Positions 55,142 through 63,655 of a stretch of 64,000 nucleotides of DNA are shown here, one piece after another. The notes under the pieces were generated by a model. The model saw only the letters and a list, made by a program, of their open reading frames with translations. It searched no databases and was not told the DNA's origin. Every line of letters starts with the position of its first letter. Position 1 is the first letter of the stretch. Source of the stretch: Acinetobacter tandoii DSM 14970 = CIP 107469. GTDB taxonomy: Bacteria; Pseudomonadota; Gammaproteobacteria; Pseudomonadales; Moraxellaceae. Made by a program: the position numbers and the translations under genes. The stretch lies in NCBI RefSeq assembly GCF_000400735.1, contig NZ_KE007371.1, positions 84,702-148,701 on the forward strand, given 5' to 3'.

Positions 55142-55969
55142 TCATGGTGCTGTGATTTGAATATCACGTTTACGTAAATCAATTTCTTGGACTTGAGTAT
55201 TCACAGGAATACCATAACTTCTTAAACAATCAGCAACCGTTCTTTTTCCAGAAACGGCATCATCAATATTGTCATTGATATACCCCACTGTACTTGAAGA
55301 GCCGATACATTCACTTTGTACCGTCGCAAGATTTTCTGTTGAATATGCTGGCATAATTGCTGTTGACGTAACACGTACTCGAGCTTCAACTTTTCCTTTA
55401 GACGTATTTGATTGCAAACTTACATCTGTATCTCGTGCAAGTGTTGAACCTGGATTTGCATCTGTTATGGCGTCAGTAGGAATGCGCACAGCAACTTGTG
55501 TGACTACTGCCTGACGAGCACTCCCATAATCAGCCTCTAAATCACAAAACCCACTACGATTGGTCTGGGTCGAATCTATTGTCGCTTTGCTATCTGCAGG
55601 ATCACCTTTAGCAGGTGGCACTAGCACTGTCGTATCAAGTGCTGAACCCAATTTGAGATTAGATGTTGGTTTATAACAAAAAATGATTTCTTTACCAGGT
55701 GCAACCTTGTTTTCTTCAATCGCCTTACCTATCGCACCACTCAAAACCGTTAAATCATTATAATTAGAGACGTTTAAAAATTGATTGGTCGGTGTATCAC
55801 CTGTTTGCAATAAAAGCTGCCCCACTTGACTATTGGTCGCAATGTTTAAGGATGTGATTGCCACACGGATACCGATGATGCCCACAATCGTAATGAGCAA
55901 TAACATGAATAACACAACTATCAATGTCGCACCACGCTGTGCTTGGTGAGTTAAAGTACTGTGTTTCAT
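55142..55969 (-). CDS. pilX: Type IV pilus minor component PilX
   Basis: 275 residues. The N-terminus R-G-A-T-L-I-V-V-L-F-M-L-L-L-I-T-I-V-G is the PilX pattern, lacking the Glu5 of ordinary pilins, as in the PilX/GspK class where this position varies. Two Cys-containing loops lie near the middle and C-terminus. The ATG overlaps the end of pilW by four bases. PilX, PilW and PilV with PilY1 form the priming complex at the pilus tip. Confidence 0.88.
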   Translation of the reverse strand: MKHSTLTHQAQRGATLIVVLFMLLLITIVGIIGIRVAITSLNIATNSQVGQLLLQTGDTPTNQFLNVSNYNDLTVLSGAIGKAIEENKVAPGKEIIFCYKPTSNLKLGSALDTTVLVPPAKGDPADSKATIDSTQTNRSGFCDLEADYGSARQAVVTQVAVRIPTDAITDANPGSTLARDTDVSLQSNTSKGKVEARVRVTSTAIMPAYSTENLATVQSECIGSSSTVGYINDNIDDAVSGKRTVADCLRSYGIPVNTQVQEIDLRKRDIQITAP

Positions 55970-56952
55970 AGTGCTTCTCCTAAACCATTGCGCAATGTAA
56001 TATTGGTGGTATATACACGACGAGCAAATTTTGTGGTTGTATTATTTAACGTAACGTTTTGATTCAAAATTGGAATTTGCTTCGTTAAATCAATAGCCGA
56101 ATTATTAGTATTGTCCATTGATCGCACCAAGACCCCAAGTTTTACAGAGATAATACGTGGTGGAATTCTAGCTGCTGCACGTTCAGTTGTTGCAAGTGTC
56201 CGATATTGATTAATTGTGTAATATGCCAAGTTCCCCAAACTATTTCTTACGCCTAATTGCACTGTAAAATGATCTACACGTGGAATAATAATTTCTCCCG
56301 CGTCACCAAAACCATTAATTGTTGTGGGTGGCAAAACTGGCGTTGTTCCAGCAGCAGTTGGTTGATTTGCATCACAAGCTAGTCCATAGTCTGTACCAGA
56401 GGTAGCAGTTGCAGGATCTCGTCTAACAAAATATCGTTGTATAACATAGTCACCGGCTTGAACATTTGCTCCTTCGCAATTTATCATCGCATTTGGAGAA
56501 ATGAATTGAATGGTCAACTGGTCGCTAGTAAGGTTAACATTCGAAAGTCCACGCCATTCATTTGTTACAGTACTTAAGGTGTCGCCTTGACTGTGGCTTA
56601 ATAAGCCATTTGAAACAAATGGAGTAGAAGCTGGAATAGGAATATTCGCTGTTGTGACTGTAGCCGTTCTTGCAGTCAGGACTACCCCACCCCATGAGGT
56701 TTGTTCATTTAGTTCAGGATTGGTCGTGTTAGCATAATTGGCTAAACGAATGTCTTTGGCAATATAATCCAAACCAAATACACCACTATTTTGTAACTCT
56801 GCACTTGCCTCTTGCATGCGAGAGGACAGCAATCCCCCAGTAAATAATTGAATTGCAGCAGCACTGATCAATAACCCCAAAACTAGGGCTACCATCAATT
56901 CAACTAAGGTAAAACCTTGTTGTTTTGTCATAGAAACATAGTTGTTATTCAT
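55966..56952 (-). CDS. pilW: Type IV pilus minor pilin PilW
   Basis: 328 residues with a prepilin signal (K-Q-Q-G then FTLVELMVALVLGLLISAAA) and a long C-terminal globular part containing NCEG and LACDANQ Cys. PilW is the largest minor pilin after PilX. It starts one base after the pilV stop and overlaps pilX. The first seven residues precede a second in-frame Met that could also serve. Confidence 0.9.
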   Translation of the reverse strand: MNNNYVSMTKQQGFTLVELMVALVLGLLISAAAIQLFTGGLLSSRMQEASAELQNSGVFGLDYIAKDIRLANYANTTNPELNEQTSWGGVVLTARTATVTTANIPIPASTPFVSNGLLSHSQGDTLSTVTNEWRGLSNVNLTSDQLTIQFISPNAMINCEGANVQAGDYVIQRYFVRRDPATATSGTDYGLACDANQPTAAGTTPVLPPTTINGFGDAGEIIIPRVDHFTVQLGVRNSLGNLAYYTINQYRTLATTERAAARIPPRIISVKLGVLVRSMDNTNNSAIDLTKQIPILNQNVTLNNTTTKFARRVYTTNITLRNGLGEAL

Positions 56953-56953
56953 T

Positions 56954-57496
56954 TTAATATGCCTCCATCATCAAACAACGTGCAGTATTTACATAAATTC
57001 CATTAGATGACATACATTGACTAACATCAGCCGCAGATGACGTTGCTGTTATGGTTGTATTATCCCATGCAGCATATAAGCATTGTCTTTTAACAGGCGC
57101 ACTTGAAACACCTGGACATTCCGCCATCGTAATTTTCATCCCAATTTCAAATGCTGACTTTGCTGCATTATAGGCATCGTAATTCGCCATTTGCGCTGGG
57201 GTACATAATGTTGAAGGATTGAAGCAAGATGGAGTTGGAGCTGTTGGAGTTGCTGTAATAGATGTATAACCCCGAACAGCCGTTGCATAATTAGCTTGGC
57301 CTGCGCCATTTGCGCGAATATTTTCAGCCAAACCTCTTAGAATTAATATCCCTTGAGATTTAGTCAAAGCTTCAGATGAAGCATCAATTGCACGTAGTTG
57401 CAAGGCAACATAGCCTAGTACACCAATTGCCAATAGCAATAAAGCAACCAGCACTTCCATAAGCCCTACGCCAGCTTGATATTTATTGTAGTTCAT
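56954..57496 (-). CDS. pilV: Type IV pilus minor pilin PilV
   Basis: 180 residues. The prepilin site is Q-A-G-V-G then LMEVLVALLLLAIGVLGYVA, the PilV variant. The ATG overlaps the stop of the fimT gene by one base (TAATG), so translation is coupled. Four or more Cys lie in the C-terminal half. Part of the priming complex. Confidence 0.9.
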   Translation of the reverse strand: MNYNKYQAGVGLMEVLVALLLLAIGVLGYVALQLRAIDASSEALTKSQGILILRGLAENIRANGAGQANYATAVRGYTSITATPTAPTPSCFNPSTLCTPAQMANYDAYNAAKSAFEIGMKITMAECPGVSSAPVKRQCLYAAWDNTTITATSSAADVSQCMSSNGIYVNTARCLMMEAY

Positions 57497-57993
57497 TAGC
57501 AGGTTCCTGAACTTTGACTAACTGCACCTAAACGTTGCACGGTTATCGTCCGTGAATTTCCAGAAGCACAGATATTAAATGAGACCTGAGCATTAGCGCT
57601 GCCAGTAGAGTTAAATAATGCTGCAGTGCTACTTGTTGATTGTACTGTCACAGCAGGATCCACCGTGACTTGAAAAACGCGATCAATTTGCACTGTTTGT
57701 TTCTGCGTGTTCGTCATAGATGCATAATTTGGAATTACTGCAGATGCACATTCATCTTTTGTAAAATTATCATCACTATTGGTTTTATTTGGACATACTG
57801 CAACTGTTGTTCGCAATAGTGCCGCTTGCGATTTAGCTTGATTAAGCGTTGTAATAAAGTCGCGTGCGTTACCATTCAATTTTTGTCTTACAACCAAATT
57901 CCCAAAAGAAGGTGCTGCCATGGTCGCAATAATCGCCAACACAGCAATTGTCACCATGAGCTCTATTAAGGTGAACCCTCGATTTGTTCGCAT
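57496..57993 (-). CDS. fimT: FimT/FimU (GspH-like) minor pilin
   Basis: 165 residues. M-R-T-N-R-G then FTLIELMVTIAVLAIIATMA is a prepilin signal, followed by APSFGNLVVRQKLNGNARDF typical of GspH/FimT. FimT and FimU are hard to separate by eye; the position at the head of the operon fits FimU, and in Acinetobacter FimT-like proteins take part in DNA uptake. The ATG at 57993 is preceded by GGGGAGGG; a TTG six codons upstream is not needed. First gene of the operon. Confidence 0.85.
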   Translation of the reverse strand: MRTNRGFTLIELMVTIAVLAIIATMAAPSFGNLVVRQKLNGNARDFITTLNQAKSQAALLRTTVAVCPNKTNSDDNFTKDECASAVIPNYASMTNTQKQTVQIDRVFQVTVDPAVTVQSTSSTAALFNSTGSANAQVSFNICASGNSRTITVQRLGAVSQSSGTC

Positions 57994-58082
57994 ACGCCCT
58001 CCCCAAGGCAATTAATCTTTTACCCTATTTAAAATCATATTTCTTTTTTTTACAAAACGAACACAAAAAGGATAAATGGCAT

Positions 58083-58117
58083 AAAAAAACAGATGATTGC
58101 CAAAAAGCAATCATCTG
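58083..58117 (-). terminator. Terminator of ispH
   Basis: On the minus strand an 11-pair stem CAGATGATTGC/GCAATCATCTG is followed by seven T residues. It separates ispH from the pilus operon downstream. Confidence 0.9.
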
Positions 58118-58158
58118 TCAAATTATGAATAAAAATAAAATGTTAAGTAATTATCACT

Positions 58159-59109
58159 TTAAGCTTGTGTTACAGGGATACGTAACTCTTTTGGCAAACT
58201 AAAGGTAATGTTTTCTTCACGTCCAGCAAGCTCTTCTGGCACTTTCGCACCCCAATCTTGTAAACGCTGAATGACTTGCTTAATCAAAATTTCAGGTGCA
58301 GATGCACCAGCTGTTACTCCAATTTTAGTATTATCATCAAACCAATTTTTCTGCAATTGTTCAGCATTATCAACCAAATAAGCTGCTTTACCCATACGTT
58401 CTGCTAGTTCGCGTAAACGGTTCGAATTTGATGAGTTTGGAGATCCGACAACCAAAACCACATCACACTGCTCAGCCAAATCACGTACCGCATCTTGACG
58501 GTTTTGTGTGGCGTAACAAATATCATCTTTACGAGGCCCTTGAATCTTCGGAAATTTTTTGCGCAGCGCATCAATCACTTTAGCAGTGTCATCAATCGAC
58601 AATGTCGTTTGTGTTACAAAAGCCACTTTATCAGGATGATGCACATTCAACTGAGCGACATCTTCTTCATCTTCAACCAGATAAATATCGCCGCCATTTT
58701 TTTTGTCATATTGTCCCATTGTGCCTTCCACTTCAGGATGACCTTCATGACCAATCAAAATGGCTTCCACCCCTTCACGGGCATATTTAGTGACTTCAAT
58801 ATGCACTTTGGTGACCAAAGGACAAGTTGCATCAAAAACTTTTAAACCGCGACGCTCTGCCTCTTGCTGTACCGCTTTAGATACGCCATGTGCACTAAAA
58901 ATCACGATATTATCATCTGGTACTTCATCTAACTCATCAACAAAAATCGCACCACGCTGACGTAAATCATCCACGACAAATTTGTTGTGTACCACTTCAT
59001 GGCGTACATAAATTGGTGGCTGAAAACACTCAAGTGCACGATTTACAATCGCAATGGCTCGATCGACCCCTGCACAAAAACCACGCGGATTAGCCAATAC
59101 AATTTCCAT
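58159..59109 (-). CDS. ispH: 4-hydroxy-3-methylbut-2-enyl diphosphate reductase
   Basis: Iron-sulphur enzyme for the last step of the MEP pathway, giving IPP and DMAPP. 316 residues. The three cluster Cys are visible: Cys12 in [13 protein letters not shown], one in [12 protein letters not shown], and one in [16 protein letters not shown] and [12 protein letters not shown] are also present. The ATG at 59109 has AGGA six bases upstream; a GTG six codons earlier is less likely. Confidence 0.96.
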   Translation of the reverse strand: MEIVLANPRGFCAGVDRAIAIVNRALECFQPPIYVRHEVVHNKFVVDDLRQRGAIFVDELDEVPDDNIVIFSAHGVSKAVQQEAERRGLKVFDATCPLVTKVHIEVTKYAREGVEAILIGHEGHPEVEGTMGQYDKKNGGDIYLVEDEEDVAQLNVHHPDKVAFVTQTTLSIDDTAKVIDALRKKFPKIQGPRKDDICYATQNRQDAVRDLAEQCDVVLVVGSPNSSNSNRLRELAERMGKAAYLVDNAEQLQKNWFDDNTKIGVTAGASAPEILIKQVIQRLQDWGAKVPEELAGREENITFSLPKELRIPVTQA

Positions 59110-59244
59110 AAGATCCTCATTGCTCACTTAAATGCACGTCATGCGAAACTAAATTTATGCAAACTAAAATTCGACTAGCTATTTAGTTTGCAACACATCT
59201 ACTCTAAAATAGAGAAGATATTTTATCATATCAGGAAAAATATC

Positions 59245-59868
59245 ATGTCGGGTCTCTTGTTTGTCGTTTCTGCTGCGTCAGGAACTGGCAAAACATCTCT
59301 CGTAAAAGCCCTGCTTGAGCGTGTAAGTAATTTACATGTTTCTGTATCTCATACCACTCGTGGGCAGCGTCCTGGTGAACTTGATGGTGTGCATTACCAT
59401 TTCACTCAAAAAGAAAACTTTCTGACTTTAGTGGATCAAGGCGGTTTTATTGAGTATGCAGAAGTCTTTGGCAATTATTACGGCACTGCGCAAGCGACTG
59501 TAAAAGAGCAACTCGCCAAAGGACATGATGTTTTACTAGAAATTGACTGGCAAGGTGCAGAACAAGTTCGCAAATTGTTCCCAGAATCAATACAGATTTT
59601 CATTTTACCACCAAGTCAGTTTGATTTACGTCAACGTCTATCTAATCGTGGTACAGACAGTGTAGAAGTGATTGAACATCGTTTAAGCTGTGCAGTTGAA
59701 GACATGCAACAATTTGTTAATTTTGACTATGTCATTATTAATGATGACTTTAATAAAGCCTTGCATGATCTTGAATCTGTCATTACAGCAAACCGTTTGG
59801 TTCTAACGCAGCAAGCCAACCGCCATCAAGACTTAATTCAAAAGTTGATCACTCCAGTTGAATCATGA
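59245..59868 (+). CDS. gmk: Guanylate kinase
   Basis: Phosphorylates GMP to GDP. 207 residues. The P-loop is ASGTGKTS (residues 11-18), with HTTRGQRPGELDGVHYHF and FIEYAEVFGNYYGT for GMP binding. The ATG at 59245 begins MSGLLFVVSA, the family start; AGGA lies upstream. It leads the conserved gmk-rpoZ-spoT-ridA gene order. Confidence 0.96.
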   Translation: MSGLLFVVSAASGTGKTSLVKALLERVSNLHVSVSHTTRGQRPGELDGVHYHFTQKENFLTLVDQGGFIEYAEVFGNYYGTAQATVKEQLAKGHDVLLEIDWQGAEQVRKLFPESIQIFILPPSQFDLRQRLSNRGTDSVEVIEHRLSCAVEDMQQFVNFDYVIINDDFNKALHDLESVITANRLVLTQQANRHQDLIQKLITPVES

Positions 59869-59947
59869 TTAAAACTTGAGTCTGAACTGAAAGCATTTTA
59901 TACTGCACAGTCTGTTTCCGAATTTTAGCATTTATACGAGAGCACAT

Positions 59948-60229
59948 ATGGCACGCGTAACCGTTGAAGATTGTTTAGACCATGTAGACAACCGCTTTGA
60001 GCTTGTACTAGTGGCAAGCAAACGTGCGCGCCAACTCGCACGCCAAGGTATTGAACCAACTGTAGAATGGGACAACGATAAACCAACAGTTGTCGCACTG
60101 CGTGAAATCGCAATTGGTCACGTTTCAAAAGATATTTTGAAACAACGTGAGCAAGACTACCAAACTTCAAGCCTTGATCTTGCACTTTCTGCAAACAATT
60201 TGAATTTAGATGGTTTCTCTTTCCAATAA
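59948..60229 (+). CDS. rpoZ: RNA polymerase omega subunit
   Basis: Assembly factor of RNA polymerase and part of ppGpp site 1. 93 residues: [20 protein letters not shown], then ASKRARQL and [13 protein letters not shown], all omega hallmarks. Eighty bases after gmk; a terminator follows before spoT. Confidence 0.96.
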   Translation: MARVTVEDCLDHVDNRFELVLVASKRARQLARQGIEPTVEWDNDKPTVVALREIAIGHVSKDILKQREQDYQTSSLDLALSANNLNLDGFSFQ

Positions 60230-60245
60230 GAAAGAAAAACTACAT

Positions 60246-60275
60246 AAAAGCCTAGTTTTTAACTAGGCTTTTTTA
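60246..60275 (+). terminator. Terminator of rpoZ
   Basis: AAAAGCCTAGTT/AACTAGGCTTTT with a three-base loop and trailing T residues. Confidence 0.88.
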
Positions 60276-60373
60276 TGCTTGGAACTTTAATATTTCTTCA
60301 AGAACAGTTATAACATTAACTTAAATTACGCTATTTTTTTAAACTGCCGATTTGCGATTTTTGCATAAAAAAT

Positions 60374-60402
60374 TTGACAAGTTTCGCACTTTGCTTTTTA
60401 TT
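60374..60402 (+). promoter_or_regulatory. Candidate promoter of spoT
   Basis: A perfect TTGACA (60374-60379) is followed after 17 bases by TTTATT, matching four of six bases of the -10. It lies after the rpoZ terminator, about 50 bases before the spoT start. Confidence 0.45.
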
Positions 60403-60452
60403 AAAAATTGAACTAACGAATAGATTCCTCATGGTATAGGTACAGGTGTTAT

Positions 60453-62558
60453 ATGCCAGGCGCAGAAGTCAGCCAAGCCAAACAACAACTCAAAGTGATT
60501 ATCGACGCTTATCTGAATGAAAGTGAAGTCGAACGAGTGCTTGCGGCCTGCGATTATGCCGATATTGCGCATGATGGAATTACGCGGAAAAGTGGTGAGC
60601 CATACATACTGCACCCGATTGCCGTCAGTTGCATTTTGGCACACATGCGTTTAGATGCAGAAACTCTGATGGCTGCATTGCTACATGATGTGATTGAAGA
60701 CACCGATTTTAGCAAAGAAGATATTAAAGAAAAATTTGGACTAACTGTGGCAGAACTGGTCGACGGTGTCACCAAACTCAGCCATTCTAGTGATAAAGAA
60801 TATAACAAAGCTGCTTCGTTCCGAAAAATTTTACAAGCTACCCTACAAGACCCACGTGTCATTATTATTAAATTGGCTGACCGCTATCATAATATGACTA
60901 CACTGGAGTCTTTACGCCCAGATAAACGCGCTCGAATTGCTCAAGAAACGTTTGATGTGTTCGTGCCGATGGCTCGTTTGGTGGGCATGAATGAAATGGC
61001 TGATAATCTTGAACATCTCTGTTATCAAAATCTTGATTTAGACATGTTTAATAATGTCCAAGAAGCCTTACTCAAAACCAAGCCCAAACGCTGTGAATAT
61101 CAAGCCTTATGGGAAAAAAATCTGACTGGACTGTTACAACAGAATCAAATCAGTGGGCGAATTAAAAAGAAAAACAACAACATTGAATTACTTCGTCACT
61201 TCGTTAAAAACGACATTGATTTGCAAGAACTGACTCATAGTCATGCTTTTGAAATTATTCTGCAAAGCATTGCGGATTGCGATAATCTTGCCGAAATTTT
61301 ACAAGAACATTTCCAAGTTCTGTCTTATCAAGACCATATTCGACGACCATTGCCGGGTGGTAACCAGTCACTCATGCTGCGCCTCAAAGGCGAGAAAACC
61401 ACGCTCTCCCTTACCCTACAGACCGAATTGATGCGTAAAGCTGCGCGTTATGGTGTGGTCTTGGGTGAAAATGCTCCTCAAGCTTGTCGCTCTGCTATTC
61501 AAGCCTCTATGCAAAACTTAAACGTTTTAATTGATAGTAGCTGTGCAAAAACTACGTTTAATGATTTGCTTGACTATCTACATCAAGAAAAAATTTGGGT
61601 GTACACCCCACACGGGCAATTACATGAATTACCACAAGGCGCAACTGCCGTCGATTTTGCTTATTCAGCAAGCCTTTTTTTAGGCAACCATGCGATCGGA
61701 GCAAAGATTAATGGCGAAACTAAGCCTTTATCTACACCGCTTGTGAGTGGACAAGTCATCGAAATTATTACCGATGTACTCGCCACGCCAAATCCAGACT
61801 GGCTCAGCTTTATTAATACGCAAAAGGCCCGACGTGCCATTCAAAATATCCTACGAGATCAGGATGTAGAAGAACAGCAATTGGTTGGAGAGCAAGCCCT
61901 CAATCGTGCTTTAAAACTCTTTCATCGCTCTACAGATGACTTGACCAAAGATGATTGGCTCGACTTGCTAGAATGGCGTCATTTAGATTCCAAAGAGCGT
62001 CTATTTCAGCAAATTGCAGTGGGTGACTTATTACCACAATTGGTTGCTAATCATTTATTTGCTCAAGATCAATCCGCTGAAGATCATAACTCTGACCGTC
62101 TCATTCAAGGTACAGAGGGTGTTGATGTCAAATATGCACATTGTTGCAACCCCGTGTTAGGCGATCCAATTCAAGGGCATCTTTCACGTCGCGGACTAAT
62201 CGTGCATCGTGCCCGATGCCACAACTTGTTGCATGAACAACATCTACATCCTGAAAATATTATGCCGTTGCAATGGTCTTCCGAAGACCTCGACGATGTT
62301 AGCTTTACCGCCTATCTTTGCATTGATATGGAGATGGATGATGAACAGATTTCAGATTTAATCTATCAATGCCGTAAAGCTAAAACAGGGGTGGAAATGG
62401 TGCGCAATTATGACCATAAAACCTATGTCAATATTGTAGTGAATAACCGCAAACAAATTGCCCAAATCATTCGTGACCTACGCATGCACTATGGCTTTCC
62501 ACGTATTACCCGCCTATCCATACCAATAAATATGACTGAAGCTTCTATAGCAAGTTAA
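60453..62558 (+). CDS. spoT: SpoT-type (p)ppGpp hydrolase with degenerate synthetase domain
   Basis: RelA/SpoT homologue, 701 residues: HD hydrolase domain, synthetase-like domain, TGS and ACT. The hydrolase is intact: His54 in YILHP and HDVIEDTDF (His78-Asp79, Glu82-Asp83). The synthetase region (about residues 225-350) has lost its hallmarks: instead of GYQSLHT there is G-N-Q-S-L-M-L, and instead of EVQIRT there is LTLQTELM. The TGS domain (IWVYTPHGQLHELPQGATAVDFA) and a C-terminal ACT-like domain remain. So it is probably a hydrolase only, as reported for Moraxellaceae SpoT. ATG at 60453. Confidence 0.93.
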   Translation: MPGAEVSQAKQQLKVIIDAYLNESEVERVLAACDYADIAHDGITRKSGEPYILHPIAVSCILAHMRLDAETLMAALLHDVIEDTDFSKEDIKEKFGLTVAELVDGVTKLSHSSDKEYNKAASFRKILQATLQDPRVIIIKLADRYHNMTTLESLRPDKRARIAQETFDVFVPMARLVGMNEMADNLEHLCYQNLDLDMFNNVQEALLKTKPKRCEYQALWEKNLTGLLQQNQISGRIKKKNNNIELLRHFVKNDIDLQELTHSHAFEIILQSIADCDNLAEILQEHFQVLSYQDHIRRPLPGGNQSLMLRLKGEKTTLSLTLQTELMRKAARYGVVLGENAPQACRSAIQASMQNLNVLIDSSCAKTTFNDLLDYLHQEKIWVYTPHGQLHELPQGATAVDFAYSASLFLGNHAIGAKINGETKPLSTPLVSGQVIEIITDVLATPNPDWLSFINTQKARRAIQNILRDQDVEEQQLVGEQALNRALKLFHRSTDDLTKDDWLDLLEWRHLDSKERLFQQIAVGDLLPQLVANHLFAQDQSAEDHNSDRLIQGTEGVDVKYAHCCNPVLGDPIQGHLSRRGLIVHRARCHNLLHEQHLHPENIMPLQWSSEDLDDVSFTAYLCIDMEMDDEQISDLIYQCRKAKTGVEMVRNYDHKTYVNIVVNNRKQIAQIIRDLRMHYGFPRITRLSIPINMTEASIAS

Positions 62559-62632
62559 TCATTTAAATCGATAGGGCTTCTGTATCTGGATACAATCCTT
62601 TAAGATGTATTCAGATATAAAAGGAGAAATCG

Positions 62633-63016
62633 ATGTCCCGCCAAGTTATTCATACTGAAAATGCCTCTGCTGCGATTGGTACTTATTCTCAAGCAATTCT
62701 CGTTGGTGAAACACTTTATCTTTCAGGGCAAATCGGTTTAGATCCGTACAGTATGGAATTGGTAGAAGGCATTGAGGCGCAAATTCGCCGAGTTTTTGAT
62801 AACTTAAAAGCCGTGTGTGAAGCCGCAGGTGGCTCTCTGGCTGATATTGCTAAACTCAATATCTTTTTAACGGATTTATCTAATTTCCAACTGGTCAACC
62901 AAATTATGGGGGAATATTTTGCTCAACCCTACCCAGCACGTGCTGCGTTAGGTGTGGCAAGTCTACCTAAAGGAGCGTTGGTCGAGATGGATGGCATTGT
63001 GATTATTCCACAATAA
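62633..63016 (+). CDS. ridA: RidA family enamine/imine deaminase
   Basis: Hydrolyses reactive 2-aminoacrylate-type intermediates from PLP enzymes. 127 residues. The key Arg lies in [21 protein letters not shown] and the conserved Cys-free N-terminus [10 protein letters not shown] is typical. AAAAGGAGAA precedes the ATG. Downstream of spoT in the usual order. Confidence 0.95.
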   Translation: MSRQVIHTENASAAIGTYSQAILVGETLYLSGQIGLDPYSMELVEGIEAQIRRVFDNLKAVCEAAGGSLADIAKLNIFLTDLSNFQLVNQIMGEYFAQPYPARAALGVASLPKGALVEMDGIVIIPQ

Positions 63017-63080
63017 TTTATAAAATTAATTCAATCACCACCTTCAATATTTAGCTCTAAACTATATAAATCTCTTGCGT

Positions 63081-63105
63081 GAAATCCGAGCAGAACTCGG
63101 ATTTC
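63081..63105 (+). terminator. Hairpin after ridA
   Basis: Perfect 10-pair stem GAAATCCGAG/CTCGGATTTC with a five-base loop, no T run after it. Could be a terminator or mRNA-stabilising stem. Confidence 0.45.
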
Positions 63106-63170
63106 CGCTCAGATGATGTTTTTCTATTCAAATTCCCAATGATAATAATTCTCTTTTTAAATGAATGTTA

Positions 63171-63200
63171 TTGACAAACGATAACAATTATCAATAATAT
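63171..63200 (+). promoter_or_regulatory. bfd promoter with Fur-box-like site
   Basis: TTGACA (63171-63176) and TAATAT (63195-63200) are spaced 18 bases apart. Between them GATAACAATTATC (63180-63192) is a GATAA-N3-TTATC palindrome that fits the Fur consensus, so iron-bound Fur would block the promoter. bfd is Fur-repressed in other bacteria. Confidence 0.6.
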
Positions 63201-63235
63201 TACTTATCGTATTTAAATTTATCTGGCTCGCAGTC

Positions 63236-63430
63236 ATGTACGTATGTTTGTGTCGTGGTATTACAGATCAAGATATTAAAGATGCCGTTGCTAATGGTGC
63301 AGAAAGCTATCGCGAAATCCGTGATTTGCTTGATCTTGGTACATGCTGTGGTCGTTGTGCGCCTGAAGCTCGTGCCATCATTAGTGATGAAATTGCAGAG
63401 ATTGCGGGACGTATTGCCGTCGCTGCCTAA
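63236..63430 (+). CDS. bfd: Bacterioferritin-associated ferredoxin
   Basis: Small [2Fe-2S] protein that docks on bacterioferritin and donates electrons to release stored iron. 64 residues with the four ligands in CLC (residues 4 and 6) and CCGRC (Cys37 or 38, and Cys41), matching the CxC-CxxC arrangement in Bfd. Full-length. It precedes bfr on the same strand; a terminator lies between them, so each may have its own promoter. Confidence 0.94.
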   Translation: MYVCLCRGITDQDIKDAVANGAESYREIRDLLDLGTCCGRCAPEARAIISDEIAEIAGRIAVAA

Positions 63431-63466
63431 GAATAACAATATTTATAAATGTAATGGTCTCTATCC

Positions 63467-63497
63467 CCCGCTTTTGACTCTAAGCGGGTTTTATTTT
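63467..63497 (+). terminator. Terminator of bfd
   Basis: CCCGCTT/AAGCGGG stem followed by TTTTATTTTT. Confidence 0.8.
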
Positions 63498-63655
63498 TCT
63501 AGTTTAATATCCAATTGTTTTTGATTGCGATTTTCATTTGCCGTTCAATAAAGCACTCGCCTTTCAGCATTTTCTTGTTTAAGATTTACAGAATAACAGG
63601 CTGTTATAGTCTAACTTACAATTTTAAATCAGCATTGATTGATGGAGTTTATGCT

